This document shows positions 27,815 to 37,231 of a stretch of DNA of 64,000 bases, in pieces. Both the position numbers and the translations under genes were made by a program. This DNA is from Selaginella moellendorffii. Taxonomy: Eukaryota; Streptophyta; Lycopodiopsida; Selaginellales; Selaginellaceae. The notes beneath the pieces are model-generated. The model saw only the letters and a program-made list of their open reading frames with translations. It made no database searches and had not been told where the DNA came from. Each line of letters begins with the position of its first letter. The stretch's first letter is position 1. The DNA lies in assembly GCF_000143415.4 (NCBI RefSeq), contig NW_003314324.1, positions 381,811 through 445,810 of the forward strand, written 5' to 3'.

Positions 27815-28335
27815 GCCCTTGCCGCAGAGCCCCAGATTGGCGGCGAAGTTCTCGCTGCTAGGTATGGCGCAAGTGAGGTGGTTATGGGAGACGTTCAAGT
27901 AGTTCAGGTTCTGGATGGTGGGATTTTCCCAGTGATGCGGTTGGAGCTGAGGCTCAACACTGCAACGTGCGACGAGGTCGATCCGGAAAAGAAGTTCCCT
28001 TCCACGTCGCGAACTTTCAGCTGACGCAGCTTAACCAAAGGCATCCATGTCATCGTGGACGCTGAGAGTCCGGAGCTGAGAGAGCGTACTCAGCAATCCA
28101 GCTGCTGTGCCTGGTCTGGTGTCAAATGCGACAGAGCTAGCGGACGTGTGAGTGAGCTCAAGCTGGGATTAAGAGGTCCATTTGGTAAGCAGGTTACTCC
28201 GATGCACGTCTGCACTTTAAAAAGCCACTAATGCCTTCTCGTCTTCGCTGTTGCAGGATGCCGCAGTGGTGCTGTGAACAAGGAGCGAAACGAGTAAAAC
28301 AACGAGAAGTGTTCAAGACATTGCAAGGGAACCCA
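27815..28335 (-). pseudogene. Collapsed LRR gene: C-terminal end fused to N-terminal end, with an inversion
   Basis: 27815-27960 gives the LRR C-terminus (NPGLCGK tail). 27985-28086 jumps to the first LRRs. 28087-28185 is an inverted copy of the N-cap region (the plus strand reads the cagctgctgtgcctgg side). 28186-28335 is the signal-peptide end in normal orientation. The middle of the gene is gone. Confidence 0.8.
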
Positions 28336-28672
28336 CAAGCCAATGATGATACGAGGTAATCTAAGAGGCTCACTCTCTATTTACGTTATAGGAGAGAACA
28401 CGCACTGTGAGGGACGAAAGAGCTTCAAAGGTACTTATACTAAGAAGTCCTGCTGCTTATCTTCATGTTCTCATTGCAGTCGTTTCTTGGCCTTTGTGTT
28501 TGTTTGCTGGCGGCGTTCCCGCACTGAGAATGACACTGTTCAATTGGTGGCCAGGAGGTTAACTTTTAGTTCCAAGTTCAATGGTTCTTACACACTCTCC
28601 AGGTGATTACTTTACAACTAACAAGGTACACCATGTTTGTAAGGAATTTTTTTCCTGATAGGGGGGGCTCCA
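28336..28672. other. Spacer with duplicated LRR promoter sequence
   Basis: 28345-28420 resembles the LRR-1 promoter (gaggctcactctctatttacg). The rest, to 28672, shows no recognised gene. Confidence 0.5.
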
Positions 28673-28775
28673 TGATAGCTTCATATGCATGCACGCAAGG
28701 CAACGAAATGCAGGCCGTCGATTCTCAAAACTCTTCTCTTTGTATTCATCGTGGCCGCACAAAGGCAGAAGGCAT
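28673..28775 (+). pseudogene. PPR-3 fragment beside the dead LRR gene
   Basis: Matches 62700-62830 of PPR-3 (GCTTCATATGCA, GAAATGCAGG, GATTCTCAAAACTC). The same fragment sits beside LRR-1 at 20370-20450. Confidence 0.7.
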
Positions 28776-30984
28776 GAAAACTAAAAGTCCCGCCATCTTC
28801 ATGACAGAGCTGGGGGAGCGCTTGCCACAGAGCCCCGGATTGGCGGCAAAGTTCTCCGGATCCATGTCGATGAGCGGCTCTCCGCTAGGTATGGCGCCAG
28901 TGAGCTGGTTGTGGGCAACATTCAAGTAGTTCAGTTTCTTGAGCGTCAGGAATTCCACTGGAATCTTGCCGGTCAGGCGGTTCCTGGCAAGGTCGAGCCT
29001 CTGCAAGCTCGTGAGCTTGGCGAGGCTGGGAGGGATGGCGCCAGTGAGCGCGTTGTCATCCAGGTAGAGCGCCGTGAGTTGGGTCAGCTGACCAAGCTCT
29101 GGTGGGATTTCCCCAGTGATGCGGTTGGAGCTGAGGCTTAGCACTGCGACGTCGCTGACGACGTCTTTGGCGTTTTGGGCCATTGGGATCTTGCCGAGCC
29201 AGCTCGGGATGGCTCCTGTGAGCTGGGAGTGGTCGAGCGCGAGGAAGGAAACTTGGGGGAGTGTGGTCAGTCCTTCGAGAGCCTGAAAGCTGAGGTTGTT
29301 GTAGTTGAGTCCGAGGTGGTACAGCGTTCCTTTTCCCATGTTGCTCAAGTCTATCGGGACTCCCGTAAGGAAGTTGTCGCGCAGCTCCAGATACCTCAAC
29401 TTGGGGAGAGTTTTTCCAAAGCTGTCTGGAAGTTTTCCTTGGATCTTGTTGGACTGGAGGAAGAGGTGCTTGAGGTTGGAGATTCGTCCCAAGGAATTGG
29501 GCAAAGCTCCGGTGATGGAGTTGAAGGAGAGGTCGATCTCGCATGTGAGCTCGGGGTGTTCCTTGAGGTTGATGCTTCCAAACCAGGAAGGTATTGATCC
29601 TTGGAGCTTGCAGCCGCTGAGAGAGATCGTTGAGAGCCCTGGGAGTGTTTTCAGCCCGGAGATGGCGTCAAAGCTAGTGATATTATTGTTATCAAGTTAT
29701 CAAGCTGCTAAGGTTGGCCATGTTAGTGGGAAGCCCAGTGAGGTTGTCCATCGAAAGCTGCAGCCTTTTGAGGTTTTTGAGCCCTTGAGCAAAACCATCT
29801 GGAATACGACTCGACAGCTGGCTTGCCGAGGCCCAGATTGGAGAGAAGGCCTAGAGACTAGGGGATGCTGCCGCTGAATGAGTTGGACGAGATATCCAGC
29901 TTGACAAGTTTGCTAAGACGGCCGAGAGAACTCGGTATTTGTCCGGTAAGCCCAGCGCCAGACAGCCAAAGTTCTTCCAGGGAAGCGAACTGGCCGAAAG
30001 AGCTCGGAATGGGGCCATGCATACCTCTGTTGAAAGAAAGGTCCAGTACCTTGAGCTTCTTGAGGTTGCCGAGCGTGTCGGGGCATCGTCCAGCGACGTT
30101 GGTGCCTGATATCTTCAACGTCTCAAAGCTGGCAAGCTTGCCTAGCGATGGAGGAATGGAGCCGGACAGCATGGTGACACTTAAGTCGAGATACTCCAAG
30201 TTTTGGAGGTCGCCGAGGCTCTTCGGAATGGATCCTGTGAGCTGGGAAATGCGCGAGAGATCGAGACGTTGGAGGCATTTCAGCTCCCCCAAAGACGAAG
30301 GAATGGAACCTGTGAGCTTGGAAGAGTCCGAGAGATCGAGCTGCTCAAGGCTTTTCAGTTTCCTCAAGAAGGAAGGAATGGAGCCTGTGAACAAGCTTGA
30401 TCTGAGATTCAAGACAAGAAGTTTCTCGAGCTTGGCGAGGAACGACGGAATGCGGCCTGAGCCGTCGGCCCTTTCAAGGATGAGGTACCTCAAGCTGGTA
30501 AGTTTCCCAACTACGGATGGAATCGGTCCCTCAAATCTATAACCTGTCAGATCCAGCGTTTGCAGTGTGGATGCGAGCTGAGCAAGCAACGATGGCAGTG
30601 GTCCGGAGAATAAGTTCCCTCCCAAGTCGAGAACTTCCAGCTGACGCAGCTTACCAAAGGCAGGAGGTACGGGACCATCCATGCCATTATCGTGGACGCT
30701 GAGAGTCCGGAGCTGAGAGAGGCTTCCCAGTTCTGGAGGCAGCGTACCTCTTAATCCCATGGACTCCAGCTTGAGCTCGCTCACACGTCCGCTAGCTTCA
30801 TCGCATTTGACACCAGGGCACAGCAGCTGGATTGCTGGGTCCAGTTGGTAAGCAGCTTACTCCGATCGCCGTCGGCATTTTTGAAAGCCAGCAATGCCTT
30901 CTCGTCTTCGCTGTTGCAGGATGCCGCAGTGGTGCCGTGAACAAGGAGCGAAACGAGTAAAACAACGAGAAGTGTCCTAGACAT
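28746..30984 (-). pseudogene. Second LRR gene, frameshifted (psi-LRR-2)
   Basis: Very similar to LRR-1 over its whole length, beginning MSRTLLVVLLVSLLVHGTTA at 30984. A small deletion near 30820 turns CCAWPGVKC into a shifted frame. An insertion near 29820-29870 and an 8-nt-scale deletion near 29690 (TGA, TAA) break the middle. The C-terminal cap is shifted after NPGLCGK. Two long open parts remain (30784-29858 and 29504-28746). Sequencing error cannot be excluded for single sites, but four independent breaks argue for a dead gene. A gypsy LTR begins 35 bp upstream of its start codon. Confidence 0.8.
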
Positions 30985-31018
30985 TGCAAGAGAACCTGCA
31001 AGACAATGATGATACGAG

Positions 31019-31479
31019 TGTCTCAACCAAAAACAAGGTTCAGGGGACTCCGACTTTGAACCCAGGGCTGCATCGGAGCCATAGATTAAATCATGCACAG
31101 CATATGGTATATGCTAGCAGTTAGAACCGCTAGCATTTCAAAAGGGGGAATCCAAATTGTGGATCCCTATCTCCATTCCATCGTTTTTCTTATCAATACA
31201 TAGCATTCTTTTACTCGTGCTTCTTCTCTGCCCTTGGAGATCGGGCCATTTTCTCTTTTGTTTTCTTACTAACAATAGATTTCCAGCGAAGAGGAGTTTT
31301 CTCACCTCTTCATTTGGCAACCACGGCTTCTGAATTCCCCTTCAGGTTCACAAATTCTTCCATTTTTTTCTCCATTCTCTGTGCGTAGATAGCAAGAACG
31401 ATCCAGAAATCTACCCATCTCGCCCAAATTCGCCCACATTACGCCCTAATTCGTACATTCGCCCAAATTCAACACGCAA
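31019..31479 (+). repeat. RLG1 5' LTR and leader (3' boundary unknown)
   Basis: The left edge is fixed by the TG start and by the identical edge of the inverted copy at 37183. Without a 3' LTR the right edge and primer-binding site cannot be placed. A direct-repeat stretch of CGCCCAAATTC units lies at 31419-31470. Confidence 0.7.
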
Positions 31480-32397
31480 ATGCCACTGCCACCATGGATC
31501 AACGGCGTCCAAGCGGTTGATGCCCAACGCAGTAAAGACAGAAACTTTCTAGAGGAGATCTTTGAAGAATCTGCAAGCTCTCTCTCGAGATCTCCAAGTC
31601 CAATCACCGACGGAGAACACCAACGACTCTCTTTGACAAGAAACTCCAATCTACCAGCACCTTCATCAGCAAACACCTTCAGCAGCTTCATTGGCAAATT
31701 CCATCTCCGAGCACAAGACCACCCACTCCAAGTTCGAGACATCAACCCGCGCCCTCGACACAAACCGACACCACTACCGAAACGAACCCATCTTCTGTGC
31801 AGTCGTCGACCCAGCAATCCTAGCGTTCCGACACAAGTCCAATTCCTGCGCCCACTCCAAATACCGAAGCACATCCTCAAAACCTACACCAACGACGAAC
31901 CCATCACTTTGTTACCCGGTATCGGACAACTTGTCGAGGGACAACTTCACAACGCACCACCGATTTTTCGACAACCCCTCCGACAAAGTCAGCAGCTCAG
32001 CACTGAAACAACAGTCCGAACTCGGTTCGAAATCAACACGTTCGCTGCAACAACTCTCGCCAATCACGCCATCGCCCAATCCGGACTCGAACAACTCGAT
32101 GACATTATCGAAGAAATCATTCCAGACAAACCCGAATATCTGAAACTCTTCATTGAACTCCATCTCGGCACCAGCACATGGAAGACTAGTTTGCATATTG
32201 CACCAGCACACTCGACCCAACACAAATCGGCTGAACACAACCCAACCCAACACACACCACCGTCGATATTTGCACTGAAAAGAACGAACAAGCTCACAAC
32301 GACTTTATCAACAATTGGCCCACCGACAGTCTTCCCAAAGTTCTTCCCGAACTGCATGATTGACTGCAGACACAAATCTGACACCGACAACCAGTAG
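31480..32397 (+). CDS. RLG1 upstream ORF of unknown function
   Basis: A 305-codon open frame starting MPLPPWINGVQAVDAQ, 8 bp ahead of gag and in a different frame. The inverted partial copy (36742-36242, -) keeps the same reading frame until a roughly 400-bp deletion, but with many amino-acid changes. No known domain was recognised; composition is Pro/Thr/Ser/Asn-rich. It may be an accessory ORF or merely an open leader. Confidence 0.4.
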   Translation: MPLPPWINGVQAVDAQRSKDRNFLEEIFEESASSLSRSPSPITDGEHQRLSLTRNSNLPAPSSANTFSSFIGKFHLRAQDHPLQVRDINPRPRHKPTPLPKRTHLLCSRRPSNPSVPTQVQFLRPLQIPKHILKTYTNDEPITLLPGIGQLVEGQLHNAPPIFRQPLRQSQQLSTETTVRTRFEINTFAATTLANHAIAQSGLEQLDDIIEEIIPDKPEYLKLFIELHLGTSTWKTSLHIAPAHSTQHKSAEHNPTQHTPPSIFALKRTNKLTTTLSTIGPPTVFPKFFPNCMIDCRHKSDTDNQ

Positions 32398-32405
32398 AAG
32401 AATGC

Positions 32406-34940
32406 ATGTATCCAAAACCACGAAGAACATCCAGCAAGTCGGAAGAAGACCGACAACGACTTATCCGACGTTTAGATAGAGATTTGAAGAATTTAGAAAC
32501 AAAGAGAAAGAAAGACCAAGAGAAGTTGAATCAAATTCTTAGACCCTCCAAGAGAGAGAATTACATCCGACACGAATTATTACCGCGAGCTAACTCCGAC
32601 GAATCAGTATCGGACATCCGCGAAGAATACGACAACTACACAACACCACCGGACACACCACCTGCAGCACCCTCGACAGCACCCACGGAAGTGCCCGAGC
32701 CTGAATCAGCACCCTTGACGGCACCCACCAAAGTGCCCGAGCCCAACCAAACATTCGAGCAGTCGACACAGACTACGCCTGAGCAACAAAACATTTTTCA
32801 AGCAGCATACAACCACTTCAAAGGTACATTCACCAACCCCATCTACAGTGACAACGAACGACCAATTTTCCCGCCTAGCTTCACAGACTTCACCAGACCA
32901 GCACCATTTTCGCCATACCGACCGATCTTCACAACACCAATATATCCCACATTTGCTTCCAACATCTATCAAAGCCCGCTATCAGCAAGACCTTTCGAAC
33001 ACGCTTTCGACTTCAACGCGCCGACGAGACAACAACTCGACTTCACCAATTACAGTCGCACTCCAATATACCCAGTCAGCAGCAGTAAAGACGAACAACC
33101 CGAATCGTCCAATAGTCAAGCACTCCACATCAACAACTCACACCAACCTGCCGAACAGCTACAATCATCCAACAACAACGAGATCGACGAACCAATTGTC
33201 GACGACAACAATCTTCCACAGCAACCACAATCACCACACAACTATATGATCGAAGAACTCTTTGACAATTTAGAAGAACAACCACAACCAACACAACATA
33301 ACTCCGACAAGTACGTCGACAACAAGTTCGAACACCATCTTCCGCAAATCAACACCGGCAAGCAACCCGACACCAACGACGACGACGACGTCGACGACAC
33401 ACCCGACAACAGTCCCAACACAGTAGGAACAACAAAGAAGAGTCCACTAAACAACAACAACAATTCACCACCTTCCTCTTACACCACCTTTGCCGTCGAC
33501 CCTGACAACCCCTTGCTCCAAATCACCTTAGGACTCCACAGTGACAATCTGACAAAACAACCTCGACAATACCGACATTATTACCAACAGCAAATGGCAG
33601 TCACTACTGCCGTCGCCAACATACCAGTCGGAAGACATGTCTCCTATCCACTATTTCATGGTCTGAAGTCAGAAGATGCCGAGAAACATGTTGAACAGTT
33701 CCGAGAAGCCATCCGAATCAACAACCAGACGACCGAACTTCCATACTATTTCCGATGTACCCTTCGAAAGAGAGCCAACGAATGGGCTCAAACGCTTCCT
33801 CAAAATACAAGTTTTGACGACCTCACACTCAAACTCGTAGACCGATTCAAGTCTTCCCTCACTCAAAGCCAACGACTTCACAAGATCCAAAAACTCAAGC
33901 AGAAGTCCGGTCAATCTATCGACGACTACACTCAAACCTTCACTCGACATGCTAGCAAATGCGGAAACAGTGCCACCGAAACATTACTTTACCAATGGTA
34001 CATGCAAGGACTCCGACGATCCCTCCGAGAAGCAGCAACACACATCAACGTTGCCACTTACCTCGAACTCGCAAGAGCCCTTCAAGATGTTCAAGCTCGA
34101 CGAATGACAGCACAAGTAGATGACACAGATAACTCAGATTCTGATAGCAGTTCCGATGACGACTCTGACGATGAACTCGGAGAGAGCACCAAGTCAAAAC
34201 TTCAGAAACTCAAGAAAACAATCGACAAGCTCAAGGGAAAAGCCAAGACCAACATCAAAGAATTTCGATCTGGAATTTGGTGTACTAAGTGCAAGAACGA
34301 AGGACATCCGGCAAGTGACTGCAAGCTCCAAATCTCCAAATGCCAAATCTGTGCCAAAGAAGGTCATGACGCCAAGACTTGCAGATTTCGAAATTCTCCA
34401 GAAGTTCGACAAGTCTCGAACTCTCCCCGACAGCAGTTTCGACAAGCATATCCAAATCAATACTTCGACAATCACCAAGCACCACCTCCAACAAACTGGA
34501 GACCGCTCAGAAACAACTTCCAACACCAGAGTCGACAATGGAATGATCAACCTCGCTACAACAACTACAACAATTACAATAACGACTACAACAACAACTA
34601 CAACGATCGACAATACCTGCCGAACCGGAACTACCCGGCAAACCGAGACAACTACAACCAAGGATACCAACAATACCCAAGATACCAAAACCGAAGATAC
34701 CAAGGCCAAGGTTATCAAGACCAGGCCTACCAAGGCAACTACAACAACCGACTATGGCAACCTCGACTTCAAAACCAAGGCGGTCCGCCGAGACTTGGTC
34801 CACCGCCTCCTCGACAACAAGATCAGAACCAGCAGCAACCACCAACAACAAGGATGGTCGAGACCGACGAACTACCTTATGCCGACAATGACGACTCAGA
34901 TCCTCAAGTCATGGCAGTACAAACCCGAGCACAAATTTGA
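32406..34940 (+). CDS. RLG1 Gag polyprotein
   Basis: 844 codons. The N-terminal part is basic and coiled (KSEEDRQRLIRRLDRDLKNL), followed by a long Pro/Thr/Asn-rich linker. A retrotransposon Gag core lies at about residues 395-570 (YPLFHGLKSEDAEKHVEQF, KRANEWAQTL, MQGLRRSLREA). Next come an acidic Asp/Ser tract and two CCHC zinc knuckles (CTKCKNEGHPASDC and CQICAKEGHDAKTC). The tail is rich in Gln, Tyr and Asn. The frame ends at TGA 34938-34940 and continues open in the same frame toward protease, so the stop may be a CGA-to-TGA mutation. Confidence 0.9.
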   Translation: MYPKPRRTSSKSEEDRQRLIRRLDRDLKNLETKRKKDQEKLNQILRPSKRENYIRHELLPRANSDESVSDIREEYDNYTTPPDTPPAAPSTAPTEVPEPESAPLTAPTKVPEPNQTFEQSTQTTPEQQNIFQAAYNHFKGTFTNPIYSDNERPIFPPSFTDFTRPAPFSPYRPIFTTPIYPTFASNIYQSPLSARPFEHAFDFNAPTRQQLDFTNYSRTPIYPVSSSKDEQPESSNSQALHINNSHQPAEQLQSSNNNEIDEPIVDDNNLPQQPQSPHNYMIEELFDNLEEQPQPTQHNSDKYVDNKFEHHLPQINTGKQPDTNDDDDVDDTPDNSPNTVGTTKKSPLNNNNNSPPSSYTTFAVDPDNPLLQITLGLHSDNLTKQPRQYRHYYQQQMAVTTAVANIPVGRHVSYPLFHGLKSEDAEKHVEQFREAIRINNQTTELPYYFRCTLRKRANEWAQTLPQNTSFDDLTLKLVDRFKSSLTQSQRLHKIQKLKQKSGQSIDDYTQTFTRHASKCGNSATETLLYQWYMQGLRRSLREAATHINVATYLELARALQDVQARRMTAQVDDTDNSDSDSSSDDDSDDELGESTKSKLQKLKKTIDKLKGKAKTNIKEFRSGIWCTKCKNEGHPASDCKLQISKCQICAKEGHDAKTCRFRNSPEVRQVSNSPRQQFRQAYPNQYFDNHQAPPPTNWRPLRNNFQHQSRQWNDQPRYNNYNNYNNDYNNNYNDRQYLPNRNYPANRDNYNQGYQQYPRYQNRRYQGQGYQDQAYQGNYNNRLWQPRLQNQGGPPRLGPPPPRQQDQNQQQPPTTRMVETDELPYADNDDSDPQVMAVQTRAQI

Positions 34941-35799
34941 GCAGAAAAACAACAACAACCGGACAGAGATTCCGGAGATAGTGAAGAGAAAGGCCCTGAG
35001 AGCCCGACAAAACTCCGGGAATGGAAAAAGAAGCAGAAGTTAGCTGCCAAGATACAGCAGCAACTCGCTCTACACCCACCCGAATTAGTGATTTTAGACT
35101 CCGACAATGAAGCTCAACCATCACCAGCTCGACAACAATGCCAAGACTCAATACCAGAAAACGGACAGACAAATCGTCCAACATCGACACCGACACCAGA
35201 ACACAATTCGGCAAACTTCGACAAAATCCAAGCAGTCGCAGAGACTATCCTCAACCAAAATATTCAGATCACCATCGGCCAACTGCTGAAGATTGCACCC
35301 TACCTCACCAAACAGCTCACCGATCTGACATCTGCACCAACCAACACTTTGATAGACTCGCCCACACTCAACTCGACACAGACAGCTGTTGACACATTTT
35401 GAACCGAGATTCAACCAGGCAATTGTGACATTGATGTTCCGACAATTGACCTACGACTCGACAAATATCTTGTTCGAGGAGCCATAATTGACGGCGGCTC
35501 CAGCGTTAATATTATTGAAGAAAGTCTTGTTCAACAACTCAACATTGGCCCAGTTCACCCAGCACCTTTCAATGTCCGAATGGCCGACCACCAATCTGTT
35601 CAACCCAAAGGCATCATCCAAAAAGTCAACACCACCATTCAAGGCGTCAAAATACCAGTCAACTATGTCATCCTCAAACTACTGGAGCAGACCGACGGAT
35701 ACTCAATTCTCCTCGGTCGACCTTGGCTCCGAACTGCCCAAGTTTATCAAGATTGGCCCAATGACAATCTTATCCTTCACGGACCAGATGGACCAACAA
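34941..35799 (+). pseudogene. RLG1 Gag-Pol linker and aspartic protease
   Basis: In frame with gag. Linker with ETILNQNIQITIGQLLKIAP, a TGA at 35400-35402, then the retropepsin domain. The active-site loop is IIDGGSSVNII (the DGG variant common in plant gypsy elements), and the flap and C-terminal Gly are readable as SILLGRPWLRT. Coding continuity into reverse transcriptase is broken at 35800 by the inverted insertion. Confidence 0.85.
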
Positions 35800-37183
35800 T
35801 TGAAAAATGTTTTGTTGCTCGGGCGTAGTCTGTGTCGACTGCTCGAATGTTCGGTTGGGCTCGGGCACTTTGGTGGGTGCCGTCGAGGGTGCTGATTCAG
35901 GCTCGGGCACTTCGGTGGGTGCTGTCGAGGGTGCTGCCGGTGGTGTGTCCGGTGGTGTTGTGTAGTTGTCGTATTCTTCGCGGATGTCCGATACTGATTC
36001 GTCGGAGTTAGCTCGCGGTAATAATTCGTGTCGGATGTAATTCTCTCTCTTGGAGGGTCTAAGAATTTGATTCAACTTCTCTTGGTCTTTCTTTCTCTTT
36101 GTTTCTAAATTCTTCAAATCTCTATCTAAACGTCGGATAAGCCGTTGTCGGTCTTCTTCCGACTTGCTGGATGTTCTTCGTGGTTTTGGATACATGCATT
36201 CTTCTACTGGTTGTCGGTGTCAGATTTGTGTCTGCAGTCAATCATGCAGTTCGGGCAGAACTTGGGGAAGACTGTCCGATACCGGGTAACAGAGTGATGG
36301 GTTCGTCGTTGGTGTAGGTTTTGAGGATGTGCTTCGGTATTTGGAGTGGGCGCAGGAATTGGACTTGTGTCGGAACGCTAGGATTGCTGGGTCGACGACT
36401 GCACAGAAGATGGGTTTGTTTCGGTAGTGGTGTCGGTTTGTGTCGAGGGCGCTGGTTGATGTCTCGAACTTGGAGTGGGTGGTCTTGTGCTCGGAGATGG
36501 AGTTTGCCAATGAAGCTGCTGAGGGCGTTTGCTGATGAAGGTGCTGGTAGATTGGAGTTTCTTGTCAAAGAGAGTCGTTGGTGTTCTTCATCGGTGATTG
36601 GACTTGGAGATCTCGAAAGAGAGCTTGCAGATTCTTCAAAGATCTCCTCTGGAAAGTTTCTGTCTTTACTGCGTTGGGCAGCAACCGCTTGGACGCCGTT
36701 GATCCATGGTGGCAGTGGCATTTGCGTGTTGAATTTGGGCAAATGTACGAATTAGGGCGTAATTTGGGTGAATTTGGGCGAGATGGGTAGATTTCTGGAT
36801 CGTTCTTGCTATCTGCGCACAGAGAATGGAGAAAAAAAATGGAAGAATTTGTGAACCTGAAGGGGAATTCAGAAGCCGTGGTCGCCAAATGAAGAGGTGA
36901 GAAAACCCCTCTTCGCTGGAAATCTATTGTTAGTAAGAAAACAAAAGAGACAATGGCCCGATCTCCAAGGGCAGAGAAGAAGCACGAGTAAAAGAATGCT
37001 GTGTATTGATAAGACAAACGATGGAATGGAGATAGGGATCCACAATTTGGATTCCCCCTTTTGAAATGCTAGCGGTTCTAACTGCTAGCATATACCATAT
37101 GCTGTGCATGATTTAATCTATGGCTCCGATGCAGCCCTGGGTTCAAAGTCAGAGTCCCCTGAACCTTGTTTTTGGTTGAGACA
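35800..37183 (-). repeat. Inverted copy of RLG1 LTR, upstream ORF and gag start, inserted in pol
   Basis: Reverse complement of about 31019-32800, with one roughly 400-bp internal deletion (at 36274, corresponding to 31925-32330). Its LTR tip (TGTCTC on the minus strand) abuts pol sequence at 37183/37184; the other end lies inside gag. ACAA occurs on both sides (35796-35799 and 37184-37187). Removing the insert plus one ACAA joins protease and reverse transcriptase in one frame. Confidence 0.9.
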
Positions 37184-37231
37184 ACAACTGTGTCGACAAA
37201 AGCGACTAAATCGCTGTCCAGCCACAACTGA

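Noticed and set aside
28746-30984. Second functional LRR protein
   Set aside because: Four separate frame breaks relative to LRR-1. Splicing around them would need introns that LRR-1 does not have.
33242-34851. Val/Leu-rich minus-strand frames opposite RLG1 gag
   Set aside because: Mirror of the Asn/Gln/Thr-rich gag codons; no motif.
35800-37183. Separate gypsy element in minus orientation
   Set aside because: Only one LTR end and the first part of gag are present, nearly identical to the host element's own 5' end. It is better explained as a self-derived partial insertion.
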